From Chaenocephalus aceratus (taxonomy: Eukaryota > Chordata > Actinopteri > Perciformes > Channichthyidae): a stretch of DNA of 64,000 nucleotides. The DNA lies in assembly GCA_023974075.1 (NCBI GenBank), contig CM043801.1, positions 28,625,504 to 28,689,503 on the forward strand, given 5' to 3'. The position numbers and the translations under genes are program-made. Shown one piece after another: positions 1 through 13,138 of the stretch (position 1 is its first letter; each line of letters begins with the position of its first letter). Below the pieces are notes generated by a model, which saw only the letters and a program-made list of their open reading frames with translations, did not search any database and had not been told where the DNA came from.

Positions 1-139
1 TTCTGAGCGCTGCATTTTGTTTTCCCTGTTCCTGTCTAGCCGTGCCCCAACTTACGAGACGGTGGTTTTGACTCTAAGAAAGTTTACTCATGAAACAATG
101 TAATGCCTGCAGAGTCAGCTTAATGCAAAAACAAAGAAA

Positions 140-486
140 AAGACCAGGGGAGACCGAGCGTTCTCATCGGTAGCCCCCAGGCTCTGGAACGACCTGCCCC
201 CTCATGTTAAATTGTCGCCCACTCTTGAAGCTTTTAAGTCCCGCCTAAAAACCCACCTATGTTCCCTCGCTTACCAGTCAGTCTGAGCTATGTCATACCT
301 ATGTGTATGCTTTTACTGTCTGTCCATAGCCTTTATGTGCCTTGTATTTATTCTTATGTGTGCTTTTTTTATCTATTCGTGTAATATTATATTTTATTAT
401 AATGTTATGTTCATTGTGAAGCACTTTGGCAAACCCTCTGTTTTTAAACTGTGCTATATAAATAAAGTGGATTGGATTGGATTGAA
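140..486 (+). mobile_element. LINE 3' end fragment (CR1/L2/Rex-like)
   Basis: The plus strand at about 143-288 reads as the C-terminal tail typical of fish CR1/L2/Rex reverse transcriptases (RLWNDLPPHV, then EAFKSRLKTHL and a stop). An AT-rich 3' UTR with the motif GTGCTATATAAATAAAG and a short (ATTGG)n tail near 464-486 follow. Only the 3' end is present, as expected of 5'-truncated retrotransposition. The same 3' UTR recurs near 38515-38669. The family name is inferred from motif style, not from a search. Confidence 0.75.
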
Positions 487-2748
487 TGCGGATTTATGCA
501 CACTGAGGCTTCAGGCATTTTCCTTAGAAGCATTCTTTTTTTTAACAATTACAATTATGGCTGCAGTTATTGATTATTTTCAATATGGATAAGTCATGTG
601 GCCAGTCTGCCTCTAATGCCAATTCATCACTGTGGATAACAAGTCAAATATACGATAGTTACTTTTAGTATTATCACCTTCAGGAGTGAAAATACAATTC
701 TAATCAAAAAAGTTGCAGCCTGGCAGGATGAATGATATTTAATATACAAATCGAAACCTCTCTATGATGAATTTCAAACATAGAGAGTTGAGTGATTAAT
801 TTAATTGCTCATATCTGCAAAATATCTAGGAATTATTTTAAATGGTAGGCTTATAATAGGAAAGGGCTATATTTCCTGCGTTGTTTTGTAGTGGTTGCAT
901 AGTCCAAATAAAATAACATGCCTGCACCTCAATGCGTCATGAGGTCAAGGAGAGACATGAAGGAGCATTAATGAGGACCTTGAGAAGGCTCCCCTGGTAC
1001 AAAGGGAATCCGGCTGCACTTAAAAGACAACCAGATGGACCAGTGTACCCGATGGTAAAGGAAATAGCACTTAGCATTTGGAGGATTTGAATAGCACCTA
1101 ATACCTCCGTGTCATATCACTCAGTTGGGAAACTTTCAAAAAGACTTTTCGACTGCAACGTGTTTATTTTAGCCTCGTGCATAATTTATTAGTGTCCCCG
1201 TGTAAACCGTTTCCATTAACCTCTTTGTTGCTTGTATGCGTATGGCTGTAAAAAGCCAAATCATTGCTGTTTGTATCATGCATTTTTATCCATGGAGGTT
1301 TTACATTTGCACAACTATCCCAGAGTCTGGAACATCTATTGTTATGTGTGAGATGTCAGGATGGGAAACATTTGCAGTGGGCCACACAATGCCGGAGTAA
1401 ACCAGCAAGTTTAAAACTGTTTTGGCTTATGTGCTTGGTGAGCAATTCTCATTCAAATGAATGAGCACAATCATGGAGTCTGGTATCCAATTTTAACTAA
1501 AGATCCATGCATTGGACAACATCCTGAGATTTGCAGAATGGTTCAATCTCGCTTTTGTTGTTGTTGGGTGGAGACAACTTTAAATGAGTTTAACAGTGAG
1601 TCAATCCTACTCCTTACTCAACGTATGAGATTAGGTAATTTAACACTGGACAAATGTTAATTTGAAGACGTTCTTTACTCAAAGGTGACTCTGCAGTATC
1701 TGCTTCAAACTATTAATTAATCTCCCAAATGAACAGATAGATGGCGTGTGTCTGGCATAGTGCTGGGTTTTGCACTCTCTCTAGTCAAACACTGATGATT
1801 TTGCCGGCATGCGGCAGTCAATCGTTCCCCATATGGCTCTGAACATGCTCACAAGCTGCTGTCAGCCAGTGACTAGATGCCTCCTACACAACATGGTGTA
1901 AGTGATATGGGCCTACACGTCCAGCAGAACAGCAGCAGATGGTGATTATTCTGGATCCACGAGCCATTGTGATTGACACCTCTGAGACTGAGTGACAGCT
2001 GTTTCTCGGTGCATGCGCTGATCAGCCACGGATCAGGGGAAATTACATCATACTTCTGCTTTGTTCCTGCAGCTGAATGAAACACTAACTTTATAATTGT
2101 CCCTGAAAATAGAGCTGTATTGTACAAGGCATTGCAAAGCAGTCTATTTACAGATTGTAGTCATAGCTACAATATTTAATGCGGCTGATTTGATTTCCCA
2201 CTACAGGAGGACCTCTGTAAAGGTAATTTACACAATGGTTATACAGATGTTAGCTGTCAAACTCTGAAAGGTGAGAATTGTTTATAATGAAAGCGGCTGC
2301 ATGCATCTCACCTGCATGCATTGCTATCATCATTAGGAGAAAAAGCATCACTACCACACTGTTGAAGAACTTTAAAGCCAAACTCGGTCATTAGGTGACA
2401 TCATATTTAAAATCAGGCATTATCTTAATTAATGTCTGTCAACTTGCTTTCAATTTGAAGACAGAATTATGTACGCTGGATAAAGGCAGCTTTGACTTAA
2501 TTCTTGTTTCTTGAGTCAAACATTTTCAAAAAAGGAATTTTGGATATGCATTGTCTAAAAAAAAAATTATTTGACCATGTTTTAAGCAATAGATACATGT
2601 TATATAAGTCCCACTATGAATGATATATGAACAAACGTTAAGAATACAGATATGAATGAAATCTGAATGTTGGTTTGATAAAGTGCTAATAAGTTGGAGA
2701 ATTCTGGCTTAGAGTATAAATGAGGTATTATCAAATGCTAACAAAAAA
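487..2748. other. intergenic, no feature recognised
   Basis: AT-rich unique-looking DNA. Only short open frames without family motifs are present on either strand, and I see no splice-bounded conserved exon, tRNA or clear repeat. Confidence 0.5.
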
Positions 2749-2752
2749 TTAA

Positions 2753-3133
2753 AGGTGGGGTAGGTAAGTTTCAGAAACCGGCTTGAAATACACTTTTTGT
2801 TATATTCCATGGAATGCTCTTAACATCCCGATAGCAATGAATATCTGAAGTGCTTTGACAAAAAATCCATAAAAAAATGTCATCTGTAGAAGCCGTAATA
2901 CTGTTAAAAGTACAACCAATCCGTTTAGCCGGGCCGGCTAAAGTAACTGGATGGCCTACCTGCCTGTCAGCCTTCCATCGGGGCACAAACTTATCTCGTG
3001 CCCTCATTGGTCATGTGCGCGTTCGTGTGTGTTGGAGGAGGGGCTCTATAAGGAAGTGGCAGATTTTCTCCGGTTGTGTATTTTCAAATTCTAGCGATCT
3101 CGAGCCGGTTTCTCAAACTTACCTACCCCACCT
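2753..3133. mobile_element. TTAA-flanked MITE (piggyBac-like)
   Basis: A 381-bp element with inverted ends: AGGTGGGGTAGGTAAGTTT at 2753 and its complement ending at 3133. Subterminal GAAACCGGCT and AGCCGGTTTC extend the symmetry. It is flanked by TTAA on both sides (2749-2752 and 3134-3137), the duplication typical of piggyBac transposases. It has no coding capacity. An inverted partial copy of one half lies at 36040-36254. Confidence 0.8.
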
Positions 3134-3137
3134 TTAA

Positions 3138-4857
3138 ATGTAGGGGAAATATACAGAAACAAATAATAATAATCAAGTGTTGTTAAATAAAAATCTAAAT
3201 GTGTGTTATGGATTTGTTCTTTCCACTAGTCTAAAATAAATAGTCCAAACTGTCACTGTAGTGTGTGTCGCCACGTTCTGCCCTCACTTTTGAATAAATG
3301 CTGAAATTAAGCCATTAATTAGATCTCAAAGGTATGTGGAAAGCTTCAGTACAGTAGTTTGTACTGATTCGTATCAGTCCTCAAATACACACAATTTAAA
3401 AGTTTAATAAACACTACTATTAAATGATAGTCATTCAGTTGCAAGTGCATTGAGCCGTTTTAACACAGGGTTTATCTGAAACCCTTGTGCAAGTGTTGAA
3501 TATGAACTTGCACAGTGCTTATGCAAAGTTGACTTGGTTGTTGACCTTGTCTTATCGTTATTATTGGTAGATTAACACATTGCTAATCCCAAGTTTCTTC
3601 CATGTGTTCCCTGTAAAATGTAGCTAACTAAAGAAATCTTTGAGTACAACATATTAAACCAGCGTCGCCTGCTGTGTGCAACGCCGGTCAATACCATTAG
3701 CGTAAACTAGATTATGTGCAGTGTGTTTGTTTTTATTTGGAGACGACTTTGGTGCTAAGTTATTGCTGTGTTTTCTCACTGCATCTCTCAGTAATCACTG
3801 CCAGTACGCTGTGATGTCACTGGACTCACAGCAGCTGCCAAACCCCGAAAACAAACTGTCACGAGCTGCTCGACTGAGACTGTAAATACCAGCAGTAACA
3901 AACACAGTGAGACAAGAATATCTTCATCCACGATATGATGTGATGTGAAATGTGCATGCATGATGGACTCGTCTATTAGAGATCATAGCAGGCTGACAGA
4001 TAGGGCAGAGAGTGAATACCGGTGAATACACATACTTCACAGAGATGCTGTATGCGAAACCAATGTGAGTTTGGAAAATTGCACAGTATAAATCTATTCT
4101 GGTAGACCTCAACAATGGAAATATGATCAGTAGAAATGGCCATGACATGTCTCCTTTAAGCACTGAGCCTGATTTTCAGGGTTCAGGCTCGAAAATGACA
4201 TTCCCAGAACAAATGACCATAACTACAAAAAAAAGGGTTAAATTAATAATCTTTTTTCTCAAAGCAATGATAAACCTGTGAGTTGGATGTAGACAAATCA
4301 GAATCAATATACCGTAGATGTTTTTTATTTTAAAGAAAATTCAGATTGAACATCATAGCTTGTATATTGACTGTTGCATTTACATTATCTTTAGCACTTT
4401 AAAAACTACGCCTGCATGAGTATTTTCAAACAGGAAGTACTCATTTGTATTTGCTGATCCAAAACAACAATTGTGCACGGTCCAGACTGTGACTTATGGC
4501 CATTAGTCTTACAGGAAAACAGCCAGATGTGCATCTAATAAACAGCCCACCATTGGATTCATTTCCATTTATGTTTCTACTAATAAAAAAAGATTAACAA
4601 CAAAACACATCTGTGTTACTTTCTGTGGATTCTTTCTGCTCTGAATTTGATTCCTCTTGAGTGTCACCTTAATTAAATGAAATATCATATAATGTAATGT
4701 CACTTAGCAGGAACCCAAACCATGATATTTTTCTCTGAACCTAACCAAGTTATTTTTGTGCCTAAATCAAATCAAAATCATGCCAAATAATGTTGGCTGG
4801 TCTCTTTTTACACATCATAGAACAGATTTGCTTTTCTCTCTTTGCTTTTTTTAGTCC
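3138..4857. other. intergenic, no feature recognised
   Basis: No conserved coding motif, RNA gene or obvious repeat was found. The short open frames lack splice or family support. Confidence 0.5.
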
Positions 4858-5008
4858 TTTTGCCTTTAATACATAGATTGACCAAAAAGGGGGAGAAAGA
4901 GGAACAACTGGCCACGGGTCGGACTCTAACCCAACAGGTGTGGAAAGGACTCAACCTTGGCCCATGTGGCCCCTACTGGACCTGGTGAGCTACCTGGGTG
5001 TTCCCATG
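4858..5008 (-). mobile_element. tRNA-derived SINE, minus strand
   Basis: Read on the minus strand, the segment starts with a tRNA-like head (GGTAGCTCACCAGGTCC resembles an A box, GGTTAGAGTCC a degenerate B box) and continues into a GTGGCC- and CCCCCTTTTT-containing body like common fish tRNA SINEs. It lies just beside the next SINE. Boundaries are approximate and no target duplication was identified. Confidence 0.6.
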
Positions 5009-5020
5009 TTTACTTACTTT

Positions 5021-5214
5021 CTACATGTTACTTGTTAGACGCTTTTATCCATAACGACTTACATACTCAATACTGTGGGCAAATCCCCACAGGAGCAATT
5101 TGGGGTGAAGTGTCTTGCCCAGGGACACAATGACATGCTGACTGCAGTGGAGTTTGAACCTGTGACCATCTGATCCGAACACCAACGCACTACGCCATAG
5201 GCCACACGCCTCCC
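5021..5214 (-). mobile_element. SINE, minus strand, with 10-bp target duplication
   Basis: On the minus strand it reads GGAGGCGTGTGGC..., a B-box-like GGTTCAAAC, the conserved central GTGTCCCTGGGCAAGACACT and a 3' end GTCGTTATGGATAAAAGCG. Perfect 10-bp direct repeats TACTTACTTT flank it at 5011-5020 and 5215-5224, which fixes both boundaries. A plus-strand relative lies at 8167-8370 and a 3' fragment at 28338-28402. Assignment to the V-SINE-like group is inferred from the central motif. Confidence 0.85.
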
Positions 5215-5369
5215 TACTTACTTTTAAAGATATTGTTTTGGACAGAGAGTGCCTTATTTGGAGATGCATTGTTGAAAGGGGGGAGATTAGGGGGGTGGAA
5301 TTTCCTGAAACTTCTGCAGGCTGGAAGCAGAACCTGTGTACTTGGCAGCCGACACCGCACATTGTTCAA

Positions 5370-8137
5370 CAGTGAACTGCAACAGTTTTTGAGGCACAGA
5401 CAAATTATGTTGTCCTGTCAAAAGAGGAGGCTTCAGATCACTTATACAAAATGTACACCACCCCAAATTGATCATGTTGTTGATAGTGCTATAGATGCGC
5501 TGCGAATAAAATTAGACTCTGTTGCTCCTTTGAAAAAGAAGAAAATAAAACAACATAGATTAGCTCCATGGCATAATGCCGAAACCCGCAAAATAAAGCA
5601 AAAGTCTAGACAACTTGAAAGGATATGGCGTTCCACTAAACTTGAAGAATCTCGTTTAATTTGGCATACTACTCTCAATAAATATAAGAAAGCACTGTGT
5701 AAAGCGAGAGCAGCCTACTACTCTTCATTAATAGATGAGAATAAGAATAATGCAAGATTTCTTTTCAGCACTGTAGCCAGGCTGACAGAGAGCCACAGCT
5801 CCATTGAGCCTTCTATTCCCATAGCACTCAGTAGTAATGATTTTATGTGCTTTTTTAACGATAAAATTGTTACTCTTAGAAACAAAATTAATGACCTCTT
5901 GCCTTTGACCAGTATAGTGTTATCAACAGCTCCCTGAAACGTAAGTTCTAATATTACACTAGATAGTAAACTAGAATGCTTTTCAGCCATAAACCTTGAA
6001 CAATTAAATTCAATGATTCTCTCTTCTAAACCATCAACGTGCATGTTAGACCCAATTCCAACTAAGCTGTTGAAGGAAGTTTTTCCATTAATTAGCACTT
6101 CTTTATTAAAAATTATGAATATGTCTTTATTATCAGGCTATGTTCCACAATCATTCAAAGTAGCAGTGATAAAACCGCTTCTTAAAAAGCACAACCTCGA
6201 TCCAGAGGTTTTAGCCAACTATAGACCTATTTCTAATCTTCCGTTCCTCTCAAAAGTTCTTGAGAAAGCGGTCGCAAAACAGTTGTGTGATTACTTAAAA
6301 AACAATGATTTATTTGAAGATTTTCAGTCTGGCTTTAGAACACATCATAGCACAGAGACAGCTCTGGTTAAAGTCACAAATGACATTCTAATAGCCTCAG
6401 ACAAGGGACTTGTCTCTATTCTTGTCTTGCTCGATCTCAGTGCTGCATTTGATACTATCGACCATGATATCCTATTGCAAAGACTAGAGCACTTAGTAGG
6501 CATACAGGGAACTGCTTTAGGCTGGTTTAGGTCCTATCTATCTGAACACTCTCAGTTTGTACGTGTTAACGATGAATCTTCCACGCAAACCAAAGTTAGC
6601 CATGGAGTGCCACAGGGCTCAGTGCTCGGACCTATTTTGTTCACATTATATATGCTTCCGTTAGGCAATATTACAAGGAATCATTCTGTAAACTTTCATT
6701 GTTATGCGGATGATACTCAACTATATTTATCAATCAAGCCTGATGAAATTAATCATCTAAATAAAATTCAAGACTGCCTTAAGGACTTAAAAACGTGGAT
6801 GACCTTAAACTTTTTGATGTTAAACACGACCAAAACTGAAGTTATTGTACTTGGCCCGAAGAATCTACGAAACAAATTATCTAAAGATATACTAACTATG
6901 GATGGCATTAATTTGGCCTCCAGTGAGACTGTAAGGAATCTTGGTGTTATATTTGATCAGGATTTATCCTTTAACGCCCACATAAAATCAATTTCAAAGA
7001 CCGCCTACTTCCATCTACGTAACATTGCAAAAATCAGGCATATCTTGCCTCAAAACGATGCAGAGAAACTAGTCCATGCATTTGTTACTTCTAGGCTGGA
7101 TTATTGTAACTCTTTATTATCAGGGAGTACCAAGAAGTCAGTCAAGTCGCTTCAGCTGATTCAAAATGCTGCAGCTCGTGTACTAACCAGAGTTAGGAAA
7201 AGAGACCACATTACTCCTGTTCTGGCTGCCTTACACTGGCTCCCTATAGAACACAGGATAGAATTTAAAATTCTTCTTCTCGCCTACAAAGCCCTTAATG
7301 GGCAGGCGCCATCTTACCTTAAAGAACTCATTATACCCTACTGTCCTACTAGGGCATTGCGTTCCAAGAATGCAGGGTTGTTGGTTGTTCCTAGAATCTC
7401 TAAAAGTACAATGGGATCCAGAGCCTTTTCTTATCAAGCTCCACATTTGTGGAATCAGCTTCCAGTTTGTGTTCGGACGGCAGACACCCTATCCATTTTT
7501 AAGAGTGCGCTTAAGACCTTCCTTTTTGATAAAGCTTATAGTTAGGGCTGATTAGATTCAGCCCCTAGTTTTGCTGATATAGGCTTAGTTTGTCGGGGGA
7601 CATCTTACTTCTTCCTTCTCTCTGTCTATACCTGTGTACTCTCATGTTCCGATTAACCCAGCTTCCCCAAATTTCATTCTTTTTGGTGTCTATCTACGCC
7701 GGGATCCAGTGTCATGGATGATCCTGCGGTCCTGTGTCCTGGATCGCGAGTCGTGGCTGTGGTCCTGGATCATCGGTCCTGGATGGATATCCTCGTGGAT
7801 TCATCTTCCTATTATAGACACATGCATTTCCAAACATTTGGACTACCTATGTTGCAAATGTATTATCTTTTCAATTTACACACGGCATCTATTGCATGTC
7901 TGTCCGTCCTGGGAGAGGGATCCCTCCTCTGTTGCTCTCCCTGAGGTTTCTCCCATTTTTCCCTTTAAACTGTGGGTTTTCTTCGGAAGTCTTTCCTTGT
8001 ACGATGTGAGGGTCTAAGGACAGCGGGTGTCGTATTGTCATACTGATATTCTGTACACACTGTGAAGACCACTGAGACAAATGTAACATTTGTGATATTG
8101 GGCTATATAAATAAACATTGATTGATTGATTGATTGA
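5370..8137 (+). mobile_element. 5'-truncated CR1/L2-like LINE with reverse transcriptase frame
   Basis: One reading frame runs from about 5233 to the stop at 7545, broken only by an in-frame TGA at 5935-5937. The upstream part (to 5934) is the basic linker preceding the RT. The downstream part (6013 onward, 510 residues) has NYRPISNLPFLSKVLEK near residue 69, motif A LDLSAAFDTIDH near 140, motif B GVPQGSVLGPILF near 198 and catalytic YADD near 231. It ends with the family tail FKSALKTFLF. The 3' UTR ends in (TTGA)n at 8118-8136. The apurinic endonuclease and ORF1 are missing, so the copy is dead. The left boundary is uncertain. Confidence 0.9.
6013..7545 (+). pseudogene. LINE ORF2 reverse transcriptase remnant
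   Basis: This 510-residue open frame encodes most of a non-LTR reverse transcriptase, including palm motifs A, B and C (YADD) and the C-terminal region. The first methionine is only where the frame reopens: the same frame continues upstream across one TGA into linker sequence. It is therefore the 3' part of a longer ORF2, not a host gene. The intact catalytic motifs suggest a relatively recent insertion. Confidence 0.85.
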
Positions 8138-8166
8138 GATCAGAGAGTGTGCGTCGAATCATTTGA

Positions 8167-8370
8167 GGGAGGCGTGTGGTGAAGTGGGTTGTGCGTTGGT
8201 GTTTGGATTAGGGGGTCACAGGTTCAAACCCCACTGCAGTCAGCATGTCGTTGTGTCCCTGGGCAAGACACTTCACCCCAAATTGCTCCTGTGGGGATTG
8301 GCCACAGTATTGAGTATGTAAGTCGCTTTGAATAAAAGCATCTAACAAGTGACATGTAATGTAATGTAAT
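8167..8370 (+). mobile_element. SINE, plus strand
   Basis: Same family as 5021-5214 in the opposite orientation: GGGAGGCGTGTGG head, B-box-like GGTTCAAACCCC near 8220, central GTGTCCCTGGGCAAGACACT, then TAAGTCGCTTTGAATAAAAG and an (ATGTA)n tail to 8370. It sits just 3' of the LINE tail. Confidence 0.85.
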
Positions 8371-10299
8371 AATTCTAGCGGGCATGGAATAACATTATGT
8401 TATAATAAGATAATACATTTGTACTATGAGACATATTTTTGGGTAATACTTGCAAACTAAGAACGATCCTTACATACATGCTGTGAGTGTGTTACAGCAA
8501 TATGTCAATCAATGAGATGTAATAACATCCCCGATGGAAGAGCTGTGTGGTAGGGGAGAGAAGAAAGAGACATTGCACAAGCAGAGCCTGGTACTCTTCT
8601 ATGCGATGCAGATGCTGTATCCCAGGGAGCGCAGGATGTCGCTCGCAGGTGTGAATAAAGAGCCTGGCTGGTTTCCTCTCCTCCCCGTGTTTCCCACTCA
8701 CACCTCTCTCCTTATCACACAGCCTCACTTCTTTTGGTGCCGCCGAAGACAATTCCCGGAGAGTTAGGTGTTGCTGGATGACAGGCAGTACCTTTTGTTT
8801 TGAATATGTGTGAAAAGACGGGGGAAAGCCTGCTTTGTGCTTCCGCCTCTCAAAGCGAGCGCTTACCCTTTTGGTGTGCATGTGAGGTTTGGGATAAAGC
8901 AATCTCCGAGGATCTGTAGGTGAACGCTTGCTGAGAAGTTTGTGGGAAAGGAGAAGATGCATTTTACAAAGGGCATGCGAGAATCTCAAAACAAAAAACT
9001 GTTTCCATTATGGACATAAAGTGATTATGAACGTTTTCTACGCTTTGTAAGAAAAGAAAGGGGACTTTTTTAAGTGTTTCTATTCTCCAGGAACGAACTT
9101 TAAAAACGTCCTGCGTTCCAATTCTGAAGCTGTGCCCTTGTTCCTGCTTTATTAGACAGTCAGCTCCGGTATTAAATCGACATATTAAAACCTTCCCTGC
9201 CAGCTACACATACACCCACTCACACCCACACACATGCATCACACCGCCTCATATCACATTCATTAAAAGGAAAGAAGTAAGATAACACAACCACAAGCTG
9301 TGTGTCAGCGGGTACATTTGACTCTCATGTGCACGTAACCCGTGAAGCCTGGAGCTGACAAGCTTCTCTCTACCCTTGAATGTTTTCCATTCATTAACAC
9401 TCATCTCATTCAGGAAATCTGTCACATTTAGAGAAGTGAAGGTGAATGATGTGGAAAGGCCTCCAACAGCGAGCGTCTGCAGGGGGGGGGGGGGGGTGAT
9501 GGGCCGTCTTCTTCCTTCCTTTGGAGGCAAGTGAGAGAAACGGTGAGGCGAATAAAGAGAGCTTGAACATGTTTCTTTCTCACAAATTTCACACCAAGTT
9601 TTCACACCTAACTGCTCTAGCAATGATACATTATTCAGTGTTTGCGCAGCCAGGCCTAATGGAGAACTGTATTGGTGTATGAGCTACGGGCAAAATAAAA
9701 GACTAAAAGCTGGTGACGTCCATTTGTTCACCTCACTCTGAACCCTAAAGGTCAGTGTGTGACCTTTTAGATGCTCTAATGCATGAACCACTTATTTAAA
9801 CAACAACGCACAGAGACATGACATGACTTAATATTCAAGCCATGTCATCGTACTCGTGAGGCCCACCTGCTGAGCATTGTTCTCCCCAGATTTGTCTATG
9901 AAGCACATGGGATACAACAGTCCTCTGTTCGTGTCTTTGGGAGAACGACACTGCATGAAGCTTCAAATACATGTGTTTCATGTTCGACAGCACGGTTTCA
10001 CAAGCTCTCAGGATCACCACCAACTGCAGGGAACGGGAGTTCTGAGGTCTGTTAGCAATATGTGCTAACACATGAGAAATTATTTCCACACTTTAACTGT
10101 GGTATTATTTGAAAGTTATTGCTCTCATGCTTCAATTCAAATGGTGCCATAGCTGTCATGGAAATAGTTACAATAGTTTCGATGAGGTTATAGATTGTCT
10201 TGTTGTTGTTGTTCTTGTGGCAGAAGCACACAATTAAAACCAAGCATGAACAATAACAATAGTCAAGGCATCAGGAGAGCAAACACTGAAACTGAAATC
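8371..10299. other. intergenic, no gene recognised
   Basis: A minus-strand open frame of 165 codons (8492-8989) and a smaller one (9249-9623) have no recognisable motif and no splice context. A poly-G run lies near 9481-9496. Confidence 0.45.
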
Positions 10300-10562
10300 T
10301 CTACAGTTCTACAGAACCTGCAGGTCCGCTGCAACTCTTACTACTTTTAAATCCTGGCTGAAGACTTTTCTTTTTGTCGCTGCTTTTAATTGAACTATTC
10401 ATATCTTAAACTGCACTGTAACTTTTATCCATGTATTTTTCCTTTTAATGTTTATTTTATTAGCTTTTCTTTTTTAATGCTTAATGTCTTTCATTTTTTG
10501 TAAAGCACTTTGAATTGCCTTGCGTTGAAAAGTGCTCCTATAAATAAACTTGCCTTGCCTTA
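10300..10562 (+). mobile_element. LINE 3' end fragment
   Basis: It encodes the LINE RT C-terminal tail (TTFKSWLKTFLF, then a stop near 10390). A T-rich 3' UTR follows, with AAAGCACTTTGAATTGCCTT, CTATAAATAAAC and a short (CTTGC)n tail at 10550-10562. A degraded relative lies at 51485-51560. Only the 3' end is present. Confidence 0.75.
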
Positions 10563-12030
10563 CAGAATCATTAAATGTGTTCAAAACATTTTTTACATTA
10601 ACAAAGGTTGAAATTAAAAAGGCTTGCTAGCGACAATCCTACATAAAATGATAGTCAGAAAACTGCAATTCCCCGCAGCATTAGTTATTTTCTACCTTAT
10701 TGTTTTTGTTTTACAGGCCCCAGCTTGAATGTTTTGCTCCAGTCTCATAAGCTGTTTTTTGGCAGCAGCAGGCATCTTCTTTCATCAAAAAATCTCTGAT
10801 AGGCCCACTGTGCAGAACCTGGTCAGGACCAACCGGCAGATAGACCCAGTTAGTGTCTCGCTGGTGAACATAGTGGAGCATTTAGCAGCTAAAGAGCCAC
10901 TTATTTCCCTCAGGAGTTGGTTGAGGCACAGCTACAAAATGGATTTAGTAGGTTGGATTTTGAACTTGCTTTAGAGAGGCTCTAATGTCTACTTGATGTG
11001 TAAATAGGCAGCGAACACATTCTCCAAATCCTCTTTATGATTGTGTAATATGTCAGTGTGCTGTTCACTGCCCGTTGCACTGCGCCCAATGAGGATAAAC
11101 ATTTTGCAGGTATTGTTTTATTTTGATCATAACTTACTTTGACAAATTTACAATTCTCCTCCCAGTGCAACCGATGTGTGCTGAATGATATGTTCCCATT
11201 GTTCTGATATTAGTAGACTGTCTGTTTCTTTGCTTGTGGTTCCTAATATAACATAACAAAATGTAACATTCTATAGAGCCAATTCTGTCATTTGAAACAT
11301 TGGAATCAGTTAGTTCTACTTTATTTTATATGAAAGTACTTTTTAATATGAACTATGCTTCTCCCAATGTGTACAGAGCATCCGTGGCATTTTGGGATCA
11401 ACAGTCTTTGTTCTGCAGTAAAACAAACATCATTTAACTTTAGCAACTGTCAAAAGTCTCAGGATACTGCTTTTTCTAAGGTTACACATCACAGTTGAAC
11501 GTATCCATGGGAACAATGCCATTGGAGATGGTCCTTGTCCTTCCCTGTCATATAGCCTCATGATATATGATGGATAGTTCCCCATGACTACTCAAGCCTC
11601 ACAGGTAAAGTGTTCCCTCTAAGCCAGAAGCATCTCTTGATCAGTGGTCCATGTCTGCAAACCCTCGCCCACATCTCCTGTTCCCCTCCTCCCTGTCTCT
11701 CGCTGCTCCCAGGGGGGCTTCTGTTTGCCGCAGAGTGCCTCCTGCTTAATGCTTGATGTGACAGATCCCACCACAAGATGAGATTTAAAGAGAGAGGGGG
11801 ACTGGGTGGGGGGCTGCCACCATAACGGGCGTCATTGCAGCCAAGTCCAGACTGTCCCCCGAAACCTGACCATTGAAAGATTCACGAGGGGAGAAAGGGG
11901 GAGTGTAGGGTGAGGTGTGTGTGATTGCATCATGTGTGGGCCTCCCTTGTGACTGCTGTATTTTTAACCCTGACACGCAAGAGAGAAGTCGGGGGAGAGG
12001 GAGGGGGCAGTGTTTGTGTTTAAGGTGAAT

Positions 12031-12031
<1 letters not shown>
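10563..12031. other. intergenic, no gene recognised
   Basis: An 81-codon open frame at 10729-10974 follows a pyrimidine-rich acceptor-like TTTTACAG near 10709-10716, but no protein family is recognised. The rest shows no feature. Confidence 0.4.

Positions 12032-12032
<1 letters not shown>

Positions 12033-12081
<49 letters not shown>
12033..12081. repeat. (AC)n microsatellite
   Basis: About 24 uninterrupted AC units. The apparent Thr-His frames across it are artefacts. Confidence 0.98.
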
Positions 12082-12082
<1 letters not shown>

Positions 12083-13138
12083 CTAACAGCAATGTTAATC
12101 ATATAAGCAATACATCAGGATTACACATGCATGCACAGGCCTGGCTTCTAATGATGGAAAACAAAGCTGGGTGTGGCTGTATTGCTGTGTGGGGGGGGGG
12201 GGGGAGGCAGTATGGGTATCCCCACTGGAAAAGCCCTGAATACAACCTCCCCACCCCCTCTCATACCTCTCACATGATTAAGAAGTGTCTGGAGGCATGG
12301 TAGGGCAGAAGGACGATTAATAATAGCTGTGTGTTTTCTAAACTCTGCACAGAGTGAGGCTGTTCTTGCAGCTCTGATTTAAAGAGATCATACAATTCTT
12401 CCGTCCGAAAGCCCGTAGCCCGTAGCAAAACAAGCCAGGGACGCAACTCTCTTGAACAATTAAGATCAATTGTAAAACCGCTTGAAGACACTAATGGGGA
12501 GATGAGAAGTGGAGTGATGCTATCCATAAAGCAGCGATGACGCAGCGCTCTGAGGGAGGAGGAGCCTTCTTTTATTGATCCAGGCATTAATGTACACTAT
12601 GTACAAATTGGCTCAGGGTGGCCCCTCGTGTGAAGCCGACTGCTGCGCAAACAAATTGGTGCATGTGTCTCAATATCCACTTGTGGGCGTATCAGGAGGT
12701 GAATATTTATTTATGAATGCATTTTTTCTTCATGACACCTGACCCGCTCGCTGCATGCATCTTTTGTTAAGCCAGAAGAAATGTCAAGAGCACTAAGCCG
12801 GCTTGTTCTTCTTGACCGCTTGAGGAAGCAAAGGGGGAAGGGAGGGATGGATGGATAAAGAATGGAGACGTCCGATATGTCACACAGGTAGCTCACACTC
12901 TAGCATAGCAACAGGGCAACTCCCATCGAAGGTGTAAAGTCTGCTGCAGTTTTCTTTTGGCCATTTTGAAATTGTAATCCTATTTACCACCTGTGCAGAT
13001 ATTTGTAATGAAACAGTGTGAATCTGTGTGTCCTCTGTTCTGCAGGATGTGTGTGTCTGTGAGTGTGTGTGCAGTGCACAAAGTTGTAATGTAAGACCCC
13101 GTCCCATTGCAGAGCCTGCTCAAGGTCTGCCTTTGTTG

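Noticed and set aside
5233..5370. Extending the LINE to the start of its open frame
   Set aside because: The first ~45 codons lack LINE-like features and follow directly on the SINE target duplication, so the left boundary was placed later and flagged as uncertain.
8492..8989. 165-codon open frame on the minus strand
   Set aside because: No recognisable domain, no splice context and composition like surrounding non-coding DNA; chance open frames of this size occur in 64 kb.
10729..10974. 81-codon frame preceded by an acceptor-like TTTTACAG
   Set aside because: No family recognised and no partner exon found; could be an old repeat fragment, not enough to call a gene.
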